Assembly: GCA_964030475.1 (NCBI GenBank)
Contig: CAXIPT010000010.1
Coordinates: 2,435,234-2,499,233, forward strand
Source of the DNA: Tethya wilhelma
Taxonomy: Eukaryota > Porifera > Demospongiae > Tethyida > Tethyidae
DNA: 64,000 nt
Direction of reading: 5' to 3'
The position numbers and the translations under genes are program-made. A model generated the notes under the pieces. The model saw only the letters and a program-made list of their open reading frames with translations, did not search any database and was not told where the DNA came from. Position 1 is the stretch's first letter, and every line of letters begins with the position of its first letter. Positions 14,701-24,368 of the stretch are shown here, in pieces.

Positions 14701-17700
14701 TGCAAGCTGTCTGTGATTAATTGTTCTCTTCCTATTATTTCAGGTGGATGTTCATCACCATGGAAACAGTGTGGAGGAGTCTAGGTAGGTCCAACTGTGC
14801 ACATGTGTGCATGTATGTGTGTGTCGTGTCTGACCATCTGGAACATATTTTTTGTACTTAAATAATTTATCAATTAGCACTTTTGTCGTGATTTTTTAAA
14901 AGATATTCACAAATGCCCACACCTCAAGGTTTATTAGTTCAGTATATAATACTACTCTCTTCGTCAAAATTGTGAGAAGATATAGACTTGTGTGTGTATG
15001 TGTCCGGCATCTGATACACCCACACACATTTAACTCCAAAATAGAGTACACAATTGTCAGTGGGTCAGGCATTCACGCTTGCATTAAAGCCACACTCAAC
15101 TCTTCCCACACTCTGTGGGACGCTCAGCAGCTGCCACACATCCAGCTGTGGACTAGACAGAACCAATCTCTCTTTCCCACTGTTCATCCCCCAAAAGCTT
15201 TAGAGCTTATCTGCTTTAACCCAACATGTACCTGGCTTTGTTTATAACAAAACATCTTCCACCATAAGTCCATAATGAATGCTTATGGGTCTTGTTGTTG
15301 GTCATGGTTGACTGCCTCTGGTGTGACAGCTGTTTACCCTCATGTCCACTGGCAGCAGGACCTGGACACTCAGTTGCCATGTCACATTTGCAGCTGGTCA
15401 GCCTGATAGACTCATTTGGTTTCTCTCCATCTCCACATCATCTGATAATTGCATGTGTTGTGTGTAAGTGTGGAAGCTGTGAATAGCGTTAGGGTGGTAC
15501 ATCTCTTTGCAAGCTCAGAATGTGTGGCTTGCTAGGCGGCTGACCAAAAAAAATTTCACTGGTCTTGACCCGGCCTTGTTTGAGCTGTCATTATCGAAAA
15601 AAAACTCTGTGTTGCTAAAGAGTGTGCATAAGTTAATGTTTTTTATTTCTTTGTTCCATAATTCCTGGCGTATTTTTTTTCTTGCCTGGGTGTTAATAAA
15701 TGGTGCATTTCCATGGTGAGCAGCCAATGAAGCCAGCTGCAATCCAATGCTCAATGTAGCAATACTATTAGACAGCCAGAGAACAAGCCTGGCTAGCTTA
15801 TCCATCAAATTAAGACTCAAACCAGCTGTTCCCTTTCAGAACAATGGAGGCTAAAGTTTAAAGAAACAAAAAGACCACACAATTGGTTTAGGGGGTACCT
15901 CTGTGTAAACAAACCTAAGAGTTTTTCTTGACAACCAAGCTGTGACTAAACTGATTGAGTATGGGCTGCGTTGTCTGGCCGGTTGGTTGACTCCACACCT
16001 GTTTGTGTGCCCAGAGTTTTGACCCACCAGCTGCTCTCTTTTTTCCACCCACTTTTTTTCCCTCCAGACCTCAGTATTTGCATAAGTCAAGAGGTTTGAA
16101 CGCGACGGGCTTCTCTCTGACCACATTTTGAAGTGGTGTGTTTACATAGCAACAGTAGAGGATGTATGATGTCAGTGATTCCCATTGGGGGAGCACTTGT
16201 GTGCGTGTGTGTGTGTGTGTGCCTCCAGGGAGTGTGTGAGTAGCTGGAGGGCACAAGGAAGAGGGGGAGAGGTCCACCTGTAGTGTGTGTGGTTTTGTAG
16301 TGGACCCTTCCTGGAGTCATTTGAGCTAGTGTTTTAAGATGCATGACATTGTGATATGGTAGGTATGGGGAACTGAGGTGGTGCTAACTTCATTTGTTGT
16401 ATTTTGTATCGATAATTTACAGGCAGCATGGTGCATCTGAACCAGAGTCTCCTCAAAGCTCCAACCATCAAACAGATGCTGACAGTGAAATCGAGACTAC
16501 CTCATCAAAGCTGCCTCCATCTCAAGATGACTCCATTAGTACCGACTCTCAGAGCATAGAGACAAATCAGAAGCTGGCTACTGCCGCTAGTGGAGATCCC
16601 AGCAGTGAAGAAGCAAGCTTCTCTTTGGAGAAAACAAATGAAGAGACGGTACCTCAGTCTGTTACAAACAATGTACAAGGTATGTATATACTGAATTAAA
16701 TTTTGGTAGAGAATGGTATAAAACGTGCTATACCATATAGTGGGAAATTTTCATAGTTTAAAATTTCGTATAAATTGGTAAAAGAGCGTTTTTGTAGTTT
16801 TAAATTTCGTATATACGCGGTGCGAATGTGGAAATTAAATTTTCACAGTTTTAATTTTCATATATTCGAACGGCACATAAAAAAATACAAAAATTTGCAC
16901 CGCACGATAATTTCCCGCCATACAGCTAGTATTTCAGTCAGAATGAACTTTGTATTTGATTTATGTCCTCATGTAGAAACAACAGATGCCCTCCCAGCTA
17001 TCAATCCAACACCTCCTCATACCATTGACACACCATCAATAGAAGACAGCGCTGCTGTCAAATTCGCACCCAATATTACAACAACTGTGCAACAACAGAC
17101 AGAGGAGCATGGCGATTCTCTTCCTGAAACACCGCCACCATCTTTGGCCTCTCCCAAGACAGACAGTAATGAAACTGAGAAGCAGGACACAGACACATCT
17201 TCTTCCACACAAGAAGACATGCTTAGAAGTAAATCGCTGGACAATGATCAACAAGAACAGCTAAAAATAGATTCATCCCTAACTAGCACAAAAAGTGAGC
17301 TAAATTTAGAAACACAGAAGAGATTTCCTTCCGATACGAATACTCCCTCTCCTCTAGGACCAGAAGACACCATTCCCATTCCCTCGTCCACTGTTTCGGG
17401 TGAGATCAAACCCACGCCCCCTCAAGAGGAAGCACCCACGGTTCCATCTATTTCGGAGTCGTCTGATCTACCACAAAGTGACTCTCCCCCACACACCACT
17501 GACATGGTCCAACCGAACTTTACCCCTCTACCATCTGGTGCTGCCTCAGAGCCATATGCCACTCTCAGTGAGCACTCTACCATCAACGGTGAGAGAAAGA
17601 ATTCTGTCTCAAACGACGATGACCAAACATCAGATTACTCTAATGACCTACCAGACCTCAGTGGCCAAGAAGCAGATGGCACCCTATTAACCCCAGCTCA

Positions 17701-20700
17701 AAATACCACTAGTTCCCATATCAACACTAGTGAGGTCATCAATGCATCATTAGACAAGGCCCAAATTGATGGTGGTCTAGATGGCCGTGGTTTAGAGGAA
17801 TTTGATCCGTCGCCGGTGAAACTTGGGGGAAGTAACGACACTGATAATGAGGCGAGTCTACACCCTCACATTCCGAGTGCAGCTGTTGATGATAGTAGCA
17901 GAGAGAATGGCACTGGAAGTGACCACACTCACGGTTGGAATGCGTCTAATCTCTCTGAAAACAATGAACCCACTAATGCTGCTAATTCCCCCATGAATAT
18001 CATTGACCCATCACCAGAGTCAAGACCAGAAGCCTTCAATGCTAGTGTGGGTGTGAACAGTAGTAACAAGACTAATGCCTCCTTGTCTGCAAGTAGTGAA
18101 GGTGGGAGTGGTACGCCATCCCATGGAGCCAATGGCAATGGTGGAGCTCATTATTTGGGGAGCCTCCCTCCGAGGGAAAAGGAGAAGTCAGTGTTTTTAC
18201 GTTTGTCCAATCACATCAAAGAATTGGAAGTGAATATGTCTATTTTTAGTAGCTACTTGGACCAAATTAGTACCAGGTATGAAACAATTTAAGATTACAT
18301 CATACTGATGTCGTCATAAAATTTGTACATTACATCATGATGATGTCGTGTGTTTTTTGTTTCAGTTTAAAGAGGAACAAGAATCGCACAGAAGAAGCGA
18401 CAAGAGCTTTAGACAAGAAAATCACCTGGCTCAATGAATCACTAATCTCACTAAAGGATGAGGTATGTATAACACACAGGACACTTTTGAAGAAACATGT
18501 TTAGATTTCTTCTCCGTATCTACTTATCATCTAGCTAATAGGATAGCCAAGTCATACAAAAGCTGAGCACGTGGAAGTGTTTCATTATTTCCGATCTATA
18601 ATGACATTTGTCAATTATGTATGTATCACACATGTTGGTGGTGTACAATGGCCGATTGTTTGAGGCCTGTTGCTGCCATTGTCTCAGCTGCATAAGCCTC
18701 TCTCCACATCACACAAACCTCCTCACAATACCACAAGTCCCTAGCAACACTGCAGCTGTCATCTAGAGGGCCAACTGCCCGCCATAAACCACAGAGATGT
18801 TCCCTTACATTGCATTCATGATTATTCAAATGACCAGGTGCTGCCTGTGATAGAGAGTGTCCACTTGAGATGTGGTCTGGTGCGGTTTGTAGATGTGTAG
18901 AGAGTGTGTGGATTAAGTAGTGTTCTGTTGTATGTGGTCACAGTGTGTGGTCAGAGGGGAGCACTGGAGCATGTCCTTTTGTAGTGTGTGCATGTGCAGG
19001 TGTGAAGGTGTTCAAAAACTTGTCTTCTGTACACAATATTAAGTCTATCTTTATCTTTCTTATGCTCACAAACTCCCTTTCCCCATTTTGCAAACATAAC
19101 CAAACAACTCATTCATTAACTTGAAGGCTGGTTTATTTTCTAACATCTATTTTCTGTTTTTGAAGAAAACTATCCTTATAGAGTCTCTCCGTCTCTCTTT
19201 CCATAAAGCTGGTGGGTTGCAAGTGTGTGTATGTTTCACCAGTGGCTGTTGTTTTAATCTAATGGAGACTCAGAATCCATATACCTAGGTTTCTAAGATG
19301 AGTTGTGAGTGCCTAAACCTTTTCTAGTGTGAACAAGTAGACAAACACCAACACACACGCAGGCACACACACACACACACACCTGTGTGCATGTATAATG
19401 CCAAGTATTTCCCGGATATAAGGTATGAAATGCTTGTAATTTGTTGAATTTGAAAACTGCCCCTTGGTTCCAAGCAGCTGCCAGTGTTGTGGTCTCTCAG
19501 TGGCCAGGTGAAGCATTGTTCATTAACGAGCCTACATCATTACTATCATTGTACTTAGCACCAGGTGGCACTTGACCTTTGGCATTCTTCCCCCTTGCCT
19601 GTTTATTAACAATCATTAATTCACGTTTACTAAACAGTCTCTCATTTAAAACAAATTTCTTGGCTATCTGATAAGAATAATTCCGGTAAGACCTATCTTT
19701 GTTTATTAATGATCACCAATAGGGATGTATAAGAAGCAATATAGGACTTGTACAGTTCCAATCAGTATGTAGAGAACTTTCAAGTATGTTTTGTATCTCA
19801 AGTTTTGAAATCGCATGCCGAAACAGTCCAATTTGATATAATCATAACTTTCATAGCTTGAGGTCTAGGTGTATGATTTTATCGCTCACTTTGCAATCCT
19901 TGCATGCTGTTCATTCTAACCCCCGAACTCTTGGATCGTTATTAAACACAATCTCACATACTTGGTGATGATTAACTTGGAGTTTGGCATTCCACACTCG
20001 AGTAGATCAACAGTCGCTGGCCACTTAGCGATCGACTTGACAAGAGCTCTTCACCGCAAAAGAAACGTATCATCTGTTGGAAAGAGGATAGGAATTCACA
20101 ACACTTGAAAAGTTTAAGTGACTTCTCTTGACCTTTATGGCTGGTTGATGCGACCTTTTGAAGAAAGGAAAATAAATTTTGCATAGCTCGAATGCCTGCA
20201 CATGCTTGCACAGAAGGTCTTCATGGATGGTCCCCTCAAGAGCCTATTAATATGACTTCATGTAATATACCTTCATGAAGCCTATTAATACACCTTCGTG
20301 GAGTCTATTTATATGCCTCAGTGTCACATGTATCGTAGGGTGCTCCTCCTACAGTTGAAGTTATGTAAAGTTTTGCAATAGAATCTCGCACCCTCCATTT
20401 CCAGCTTGAAGGGTAACTGTTAATGTTGCATGAAATGTAGCAACTCCAACACACACTGGTGTGAGTGTGGATGTGTGTGTGTATATGTGTAAGAGAGAGA
20501 GTGTGTGTGTGTTCGCCACACAAGCCAGCAAAGGCTCCCACATACGTTGCTATTTCCTATGCTGGCACCAAAATGTCCATGCACAAAATTAATTATCATA
20601 GTTTGCACATTATAATATTATCACCCTGCCATAGCAACATGCACACGTGTACGTGTGGTGCTGTGTACACACACATGCACACTTGTGCTGGCTATTTCCT

Positions 20701-21021
20701 CCAATCAGCTTACACAAGCAATTAGTGTCAGTCCCTCTTAGCAGCTATAGCTATGATCCTCCACATGTGCTGGTGCTGACACTATAGCATGGCATTGTAT
20801 TGTATGCACCTGTGGTCTATACACAATGGCTGCAGGCAATGCTGCTATACATGTGTATTGTCAGAGGGTAATGTGATATTGTTGATGAAGAGTTGGGCAC
20901 TTGTTTCTATCACATTCTTGGGGTGATGGTTGAGAGTCAGCTGTGACAAGTCTTCACATTCTCTCTCTCTCTCTCTTGAGCAATGAGTGTGTGTGAGTGT
21001 GTGTGTGTGTGTGTGTGAGTG

Positions 21022-21108
<87 letters not shown>

Positions 21109-22018
21109 NNNNNNNNNNNNNNNNNNNNNNNNNNNNNNNNNNNNNNNNNNNNNNNNNNNNNNNNNNNNNNNNNNNNNNNNNNNNNNNNNNNNNNNNNNNN
21201 NNNNNNNNNNNNNNNNNNNNNNNNNNNNNNNNNNNNNNNNNNNNNNNNNNNNNNNNNNNNNNNNNNNNNNNNNNNNNNNNNNNNNNNNNNNNNNNNNNNN
21301 NNNNNNNNNNNNNNNNNNNNNNNNNNNNNNNNNNNNNNNNNNNNNNNNNNNNNNNNNNNNNNNNNNNNNNNNNNNNNNNNNNNNNNNNNNNNNNNNNNNN
21401 NNNNNNNNNNNNNNNNNNNNNNNNNNNNNNNNNNNNNNNNNNNNNNNNNNNNNNNNNNNNNNNNNNNNNNNNNNNNNNNNNNNNNNNNNNNNNNNNNNNN
21501 NNNNNNNNNNNNNNNNNNNNNNNNNNNNNNNNNNNNNNNNNNNNNNNNNNNNNNNNNNNNNNNNNNNNNNNNNNNNNNNNNNNNNNNNNNNNNNNNNNNN
21601 NNNNNNNNNNNNNNNNNNNNNNNNNNNNNNNNNNNNNNNNNNNNNNNNNNNNNNNNNNNNNNNNNNNNNNNNNNNNNNNNNNNNNNNNNNNNNNNNNNNN
21701 NNNNNNNNNNNNNNNNNNNNNNNNNNNNNNNNNNNNNNNNNNNNNNNNNNNNNNNNNNNNNNNNNNNNNNNNNNNNNNNNNNNNNNNNNNNNNNNNNNNN
21801 NNNNNNNNNNNNNNNNNNNNNNNNNNNNNNNNNNNNNNNNNNNNNNNNNNNNNNNNNNNNNNNNNNNNNNNNNNNNNNNNNNNNNNNNNNNNNNNNNNNN
21901 NNNNNNNNNNNNNNNNNNNNNNNNNNNNNNNNNNNNNNNNNNNNNNNNNNNNNNNNNNNNNNNNNNNNNNNNNNNNNNNNNNNNNNNNNNNNNNNNNNNN
22001 NNNNNNNNNNNNNNNNNN

Positions 22019-22076
<58 letters not shown>

Positions 22077-22753
22077 TCCAACAAGTTTCTTGTTTTATTT
22101 CCTTTAAAAAAATTCTCCACATTTCCTTAACCTTTACAGTCATATTATCAACGTTTCACACACCACACACACTCTCTCTCTCTTTCATTACATTACAGGC
22201 ATCATTGCAGCTTCTCTCTCTCCATGAACTCAACCAGGAGCTCCAACAACTCACGTCAGCCATGGCCGACCTCACAACAGGACTGGATTCTCTCTCTCAC
22301 AGCATCTTCTCTCGTCAGAACCTCCTAGCTGTCACCAACATGATGGCCATTCTCTCTCTCTCCCTCATCTTCTGCGTGTGGTACTGCTGCAGCCATCTTA
22401 GGATGCACAGGGAACTGGCAGAACTAAAGATGCTCATTGCCACCATAAAATCTGATACCACTTCTTCTTCTAATAAAGTGAAAATGTCGAAAAATTTACC
22501 ATCGTCAGGGGGAACAGTGTTGCATAATGGACACGTGAGGAGTTCGAGTGCCTCCAAGTTGAGTGATTTAAGGAGCGTGCGAGGAATCGGAGAAGTGTCA
22601 CAGAGTCACTTGAAAGGCTTTGACCAAATTGGGGGCATGTCTCTCGGTTGCCATGGTGACGAGGTAGAAGAAGGCATGACGAATGGTCTGCTGTCTCATT
22701 CTCTGAGTAGCCTTGACGACCACAGAGGACCAGGCAATGAGGTGAGGAGATAG
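1..22753 (+). CDS. SUCO: SUCO/OPT/Slp1-like SUN-domain protein, 3' part of gene (12 exons)
   Basis: SUCO (yeast Slp1) is an ER/nuclear-envelope membrane protein with a SUN domain, linked in mouse to collagen secretion. Exons by splice sites and continuous phase: 1-120, 360-535, 606-717, 821-992, 5727-5798, 6756-7002, 12414-12456, 14744-14784, 16423-16679, 16977-18276, 18366-18462, 22199-22753. This gives about 1063 residues plus stop. The first four exons carry the SUN core ([68 protein letters not shown]), which I recognise from animal SUCO. Exon 10 is a long acidic Ser/Thr-rich linker ending in the diagnostic [19 protein letters not shown] coiled-coil start. Exon 12 has a transmembrane segment ([18 protein letters not shown]) and a tail of about 110 residues, shorter than in vertebrates. 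The 5' exons with the signal peptide lie upstream of the window. A GTGAGG at 22741 could be a donor to further exons, so the stop at 22751-22753 is likely but not certain. Confidence 0.9.
130..359. repeat. CTCACA-rich minisatellite in SUCO intron
   Basis: Degenerate tandem array of CACACCCTCA-type units. A longer unit of about 78 bp (CTCACATATTCAC...CATTGTCACACCC) is repeated twice, at about 190-267 and 268-345. It fills nearly all of the intron between the first two SUCO exons in the window and produces spurious His/Thr-rich open frames. Confidence 0.85.
1028..1223. mobile_element. MITE-like inverted repeat
   Basis: The left arm (TAGCTGGTAAATTTGGCAGG) and the reverse complement of the right arm (TAGCAGGAAAATTTGGCGAC) match over about 45 bp with scattered differences, including a second ATTTGGCGAATT block. 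The centre is palindromic (TATATGCGCATGCATGCATA). There is no coding capacity, so it would be a non-autonomous element. A related element seems to sit at 16720-16926. Confidence 0.6.
1741..1910. repeat. Tandem duplication with GT microsatellite
   Basis: The block AAGGATTTGTAGCGTCTGAT plus GAAGACCGTATGTGTGTTTG occurs at about 1760-1800 and again at about 1865-1905, with (GT)n between and after the copies. It looks like a tandem duplication of about 105 bp, probably mediated by the repeat. Confidence 0.8.
2154..2229. repeat. (GT)n microsatellite
   Basis: Nearly pure GT dinucleotide run with a few GTTT interruptions, inside a SUCO intron. A short (ACAT)n run follows at 2407-2428. Confidence 0.95.
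5799..6755. other. SUCO intron, no gene seen
   Basis: Intron sequence between two well-supported SUCO exons. It contains short CA runs and several short open frames on both strands that have no recognisable domain. Confidence 0.6.
7583..8579 (-). CDS. ID/EMC-like helix-loop-helix protein lacking a basic region (4 exons, nested antisense)
   Basis: Four exons join cleanly on the minus strand: 8579-8516, 8402-8233, 8119-8048 and 7633-7583, giving 118 residues. ID proteins are dominant-negative HLH factors that dimerise with bHLH E-proteins and stop them binding DNA. The C-terminal half has helix 1 [12 protein letters not shown], a short loop, and helix 2 [19 protein letters not shown], with the spacing of the ID family (DCYSRLRKLVP...VIDYILDLQ in vertebrates). 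The residues before helix 1 ([10 protein letters not shown]) are not a DNA-binding basic region. The start is the first in-frame ATG and has A at -3. A TATAAATA box lies about 150 bp upstream. The gene sits wholly inside one SUCO intron on the opposite strand. It could instead be a divergent bHLH relative; the HLH call rests on motif reading only. Confidence 0.75.
8727..8734 (-). promoter_or_regulatory. TATA box of the nested HLH gene
   Basis: TATAAATA on the minus strand, 148 bp upstream of the ATG at 8579, which would leave a 5' UTR of about 120 nt. The sequence just upstream is relatively GC-rich (GCCCGCGAAATCACTTCCGG region at about 8790-8816) and includes an ETS-like ACTTCCGG. Confidence 0.55.
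9618..9876. mobile_element. MITE-A hairpin element
   Basis: Starts TATCTCAGTCTAGGAAGGTT and ends with the inverted form TTCCTAGACTGAGATA. Internal sequence includes GCCTTTGGTCCAGTGCGATTT and GATCAGC...AGAGATCTT. It is repeated at 9945-10165 (diverged), 23045-23549 (interrupted), 60875-61084 (cut by an n) and 63347-63592. No coding capacity. Confidence 0.75.
9945..10165. mobile_element. Diverged MITE-A-related element
   Basis: Begins TATCTCAGTCTAGGAAGGTT like MITE-A and is followed by GATCAGC...AGAGATCTTTCAAATGATAT, whose inverted form (ATATCATATGAAAGCTCTC) is near its other end. The internal part differs and the right terminus is poorly preserved. Confidence 0.5.
10619..10681. repeat. (CA)n microsatellite
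   Basis: Pure CA run of about 60 bp within a SUCO intron. Confidence 0.95.
12457..14743. other. SUCO intron, no gene seen
   Basis: Intron with a long (CATA)n tract at 14241-14307 followed by (GT)n. The open frames here are short or repeat-encoded and I recognise none of them. Confidence 0.55.
14241..14332. repeat. (CATA)n then (GT)n compound microsatellite
   Basis: About 16 CATA/ATAC units followed directly by a GT run, within a SUCO intron. Confidence 0.95.
14785..16422. other. SUCO intron, no gene seen
   Basis: Intron between exons with matching phase 2 junctions. No domain-bearing open frame. There is a short GT run at about 16201-16220. Confidence 0.55.
16720..16926. mobile_element. 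MITE-like inverted repeat in the short SUCO intron
   Basis: The left end (CTATACCATATAGTGGGAAA) and right end (TAATTTCCCGCCATACAGCT) are roughly inverted, with repeated AAATTTCGTATA blocks inside. It occupies most of the 297-bp intron before the large linker exon and creates a false 5' extension of that exon's reading frame. Confidence 0.5.
18463..21108. other. Last SUCO intron, left part
   Basis: No gene seen. It ends in a long (GT)n tract (about 20994-21108) that runs into the N gap. CA/GT runs also occur at about 19350-19382 and 20463-20512. Confidence 0.55.
20994..22073. repeat. Microsatellite-flanked assembly gap: (GT)n, 910 N, (CA)n
   Basis: GT repeat to 21108, unknown bases 21109-22018, and CA repeat 22019-22073. 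The gap lies in the last SUCO intron. The flanks are in opposite repeat phase (GT on the left, CA on the right), so it is not a single uniform dinucleotide tract as drawn. Confidence 0.95.
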
Positions 22754-22801
22754 CTATTCATTGTTATCTAGCAACTTGCTTGGCTAGTTCTCCCATTTTC
22801 A

Positions 22802-22940
22802 TAGCCTCGTCCCCAGGCCCTCTGCCTATGCTGCTACTGTTGCTAATTTATTACACTGACGATCTTTACCAGACACATTCAAGATCGTGAGTTTAGTAAA
22901 TCAATACTAGCAGCAAGCAGAAGGCCTGGGAACGAGGCTA
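22802..22940. mobile_element. Small inverted-repeat element (TAGCCTCGT...ACGAGGCTA)
   Basis: The left end TAGCCTCGTCCCCAGGCC is the inverted form of the right end GGCCTGGGAACGAGGCTA with one mismatch. It sits 50 bp after the SUCO stop. A shorter relative with the same ends is at 53165-53225. Confidence 0.7.
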
Positions 22941-23044
22941 GCATTTTCGTGCATAACTGTTGAAGATTGTCTTATGTATGCCTCAGAAGGCAACTGGGAT
23001 GGTTTTCACTGAGTTAGTTGTACAAGATAGGGCTATAGATGGCT

Positions 23045-23549
23045 GTATCTCAGTCTAGGAAGGTCGTATTGAGCTGGGATTGGTACCATTGTGATCAGCT
23101 TAAAGAGATCTTTAAAATGATATGGTTTATTGTCAAATTTAATTTTTGACCAAAATCAGCAAAACCATGGATTATAGCCTTTGGTCCAGTGCGATTTTTT
23201 GACAAAATTAGTATTTTTCAACTTTCAAAAATAAACTATATCATTTGAAAGATCTCTTCAAGCTGATCACAATGGTGTAAGTCCCAGCTGCTAACGACCT
23301 TACTAAAGTCCATCTGGTTTGAGAATGCCGGTAGAAAAACTTGAATAACTTTCTAAATAACACCGATTTCAAAATTTCAAGCACCATTGGAAAGCGCTCG
23401 ATCTTCCCGTTCTTTTGGTTGCTTTTCCAGCTTACTACACCTTACCAATCAAAAGTTAGCTATTTGGCCCATAGAAAAAGTATGGTTATGAATCTCATTA
23501 ATTCACTTCCGGCGCCATTCTCAAACCAGATCGACTTTAGACTGAGATA
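23045..23549. mobile_element. MITE-A interrupted by a second inverted-repeat element
   Basis: MITE-A ends are seen at 23045 (TATCTCAGTCTAGGAAGGTC) and 23549 (ACTGAGATA). Between about 23303 and 23540 lies another inverted repeat whose ends read CTAAAGTC(C/G)ATCTGGTTTG on both strands, as expected for a nested insertion. Confidence 0.6.
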
Positions 23550-23603
23550 CACAAGTTAAATGTTTGTAAACTTTCCAAGCACACACACACACACACGTGC
23601 ACN

Positions 23604-23845
23604 TGGTGGACATGTCAAAGAAGAAGAAGAGAAAGAAGAAAGCAGCCTCCCCTCCTCCTCCTGACAGTGAGGGAGACACAGGGCCTCCTCCTCCAGTGCC
23701 AGAACACACCATGGACCAGCTCTACGCAGTGGTACAGAAGAAACCAAAGAGAAAGAAGAAAGAAGAACAACCACCTTCTTCTGACAATGAAGATGATGAA
23801 GCTCCCCCTCCAGTCCCCCCTGCCTGTACAATGGAGGACCTGTAA
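23604..23845 (+). CDS. Receptor R0, 3' tail fragment truncated by an assembly join
   Basis: Only the end of the cytoplasmic-tail exon is present, starting immediately right of the single n at 23603: VVDMSKKKKRKKKAA, a proline-rich stretch, the DQLYAVVQKK motif and the common terminus ACTMEDL. Left of the n is a CA repeat and MITE-A, not receptor sequence. The upstream exons are therefore missing from the assembly here rather than degraded. It is nearly identical to the matching part of R1, and is best read as the 3' end of a real array member. Confidence 0.8.
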
Positions 23846-24197
23846 ACAGCAACATTGTAACTAAAGGTTATTTCTTTAAAGGTGACAATTGTGTAATTAT
23901 GTATATTTCAATGGAAAAAAAACAAGTTATGTGTGTCTTTGTTCATGTTAGTTTTGTATACAGTTGAAACTGTGTGTCAGTATGAGTTTCTGTTCATGTG
24001 CAATACTGAAGTCCTACTTTTATAAACACATGTAATTTCTTGTCTGTGTTTTGTTGATATTTAGCTAAAAGAAAACAGTGGCCCATTAGTCGACTCGAAC
24101 TCCTAAACTACTATCTCAGGATCTTCCTTTGTGTTTAATTACATGGTACCATACTAGTTTGGGAAGTTAAATTAAATTAAGTTACAGTTAAACTAAG

Positions 24198-24205
24198 TAT
24201 AAAAG
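24198..24205 (+). promoter_or_regulatory. TATA box of R1
   Basis: TATAAAAG about 170 bp upstream of the R1 ATG, within an intergenic block shared by R1, R2, R3, R6 and R7 (CAGTGGCCCATTAG, then AAGTTAAATTAAATTAA, then TATAAAAG(G/GG)TGC). Confidence 0.65.
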
Positions 24206-24368
24206 GTGCCTGAATGTGTGCAGTAGATCAGCCTGATTTTTTGTATAACCCATTACTTGGGGTTTGACTGTAAAACAAAATTGTAAAAAATTAATTTTAC
24301 TCTATTGATCTAAGAAGTCAATAACAATTTGAAAACTAGTTCTAGAGTCAAAAAAAAGACCCAGAGGT

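Noticed and set aside
16775..16976. Apparent N-terminal extension of the large linker exon
   Set aside because: This part is MITE-like intron sequence; a TAG acceptor at 16974-16976 joins the exon in phase with the previous SUCO exon.
20845..22143. Long Cys/Val and Thr/His frames spanning the N gap
   Set aside because: They consist only of dinucleotide repeat and unknown bases; only the part from 22199 on is a real exon.
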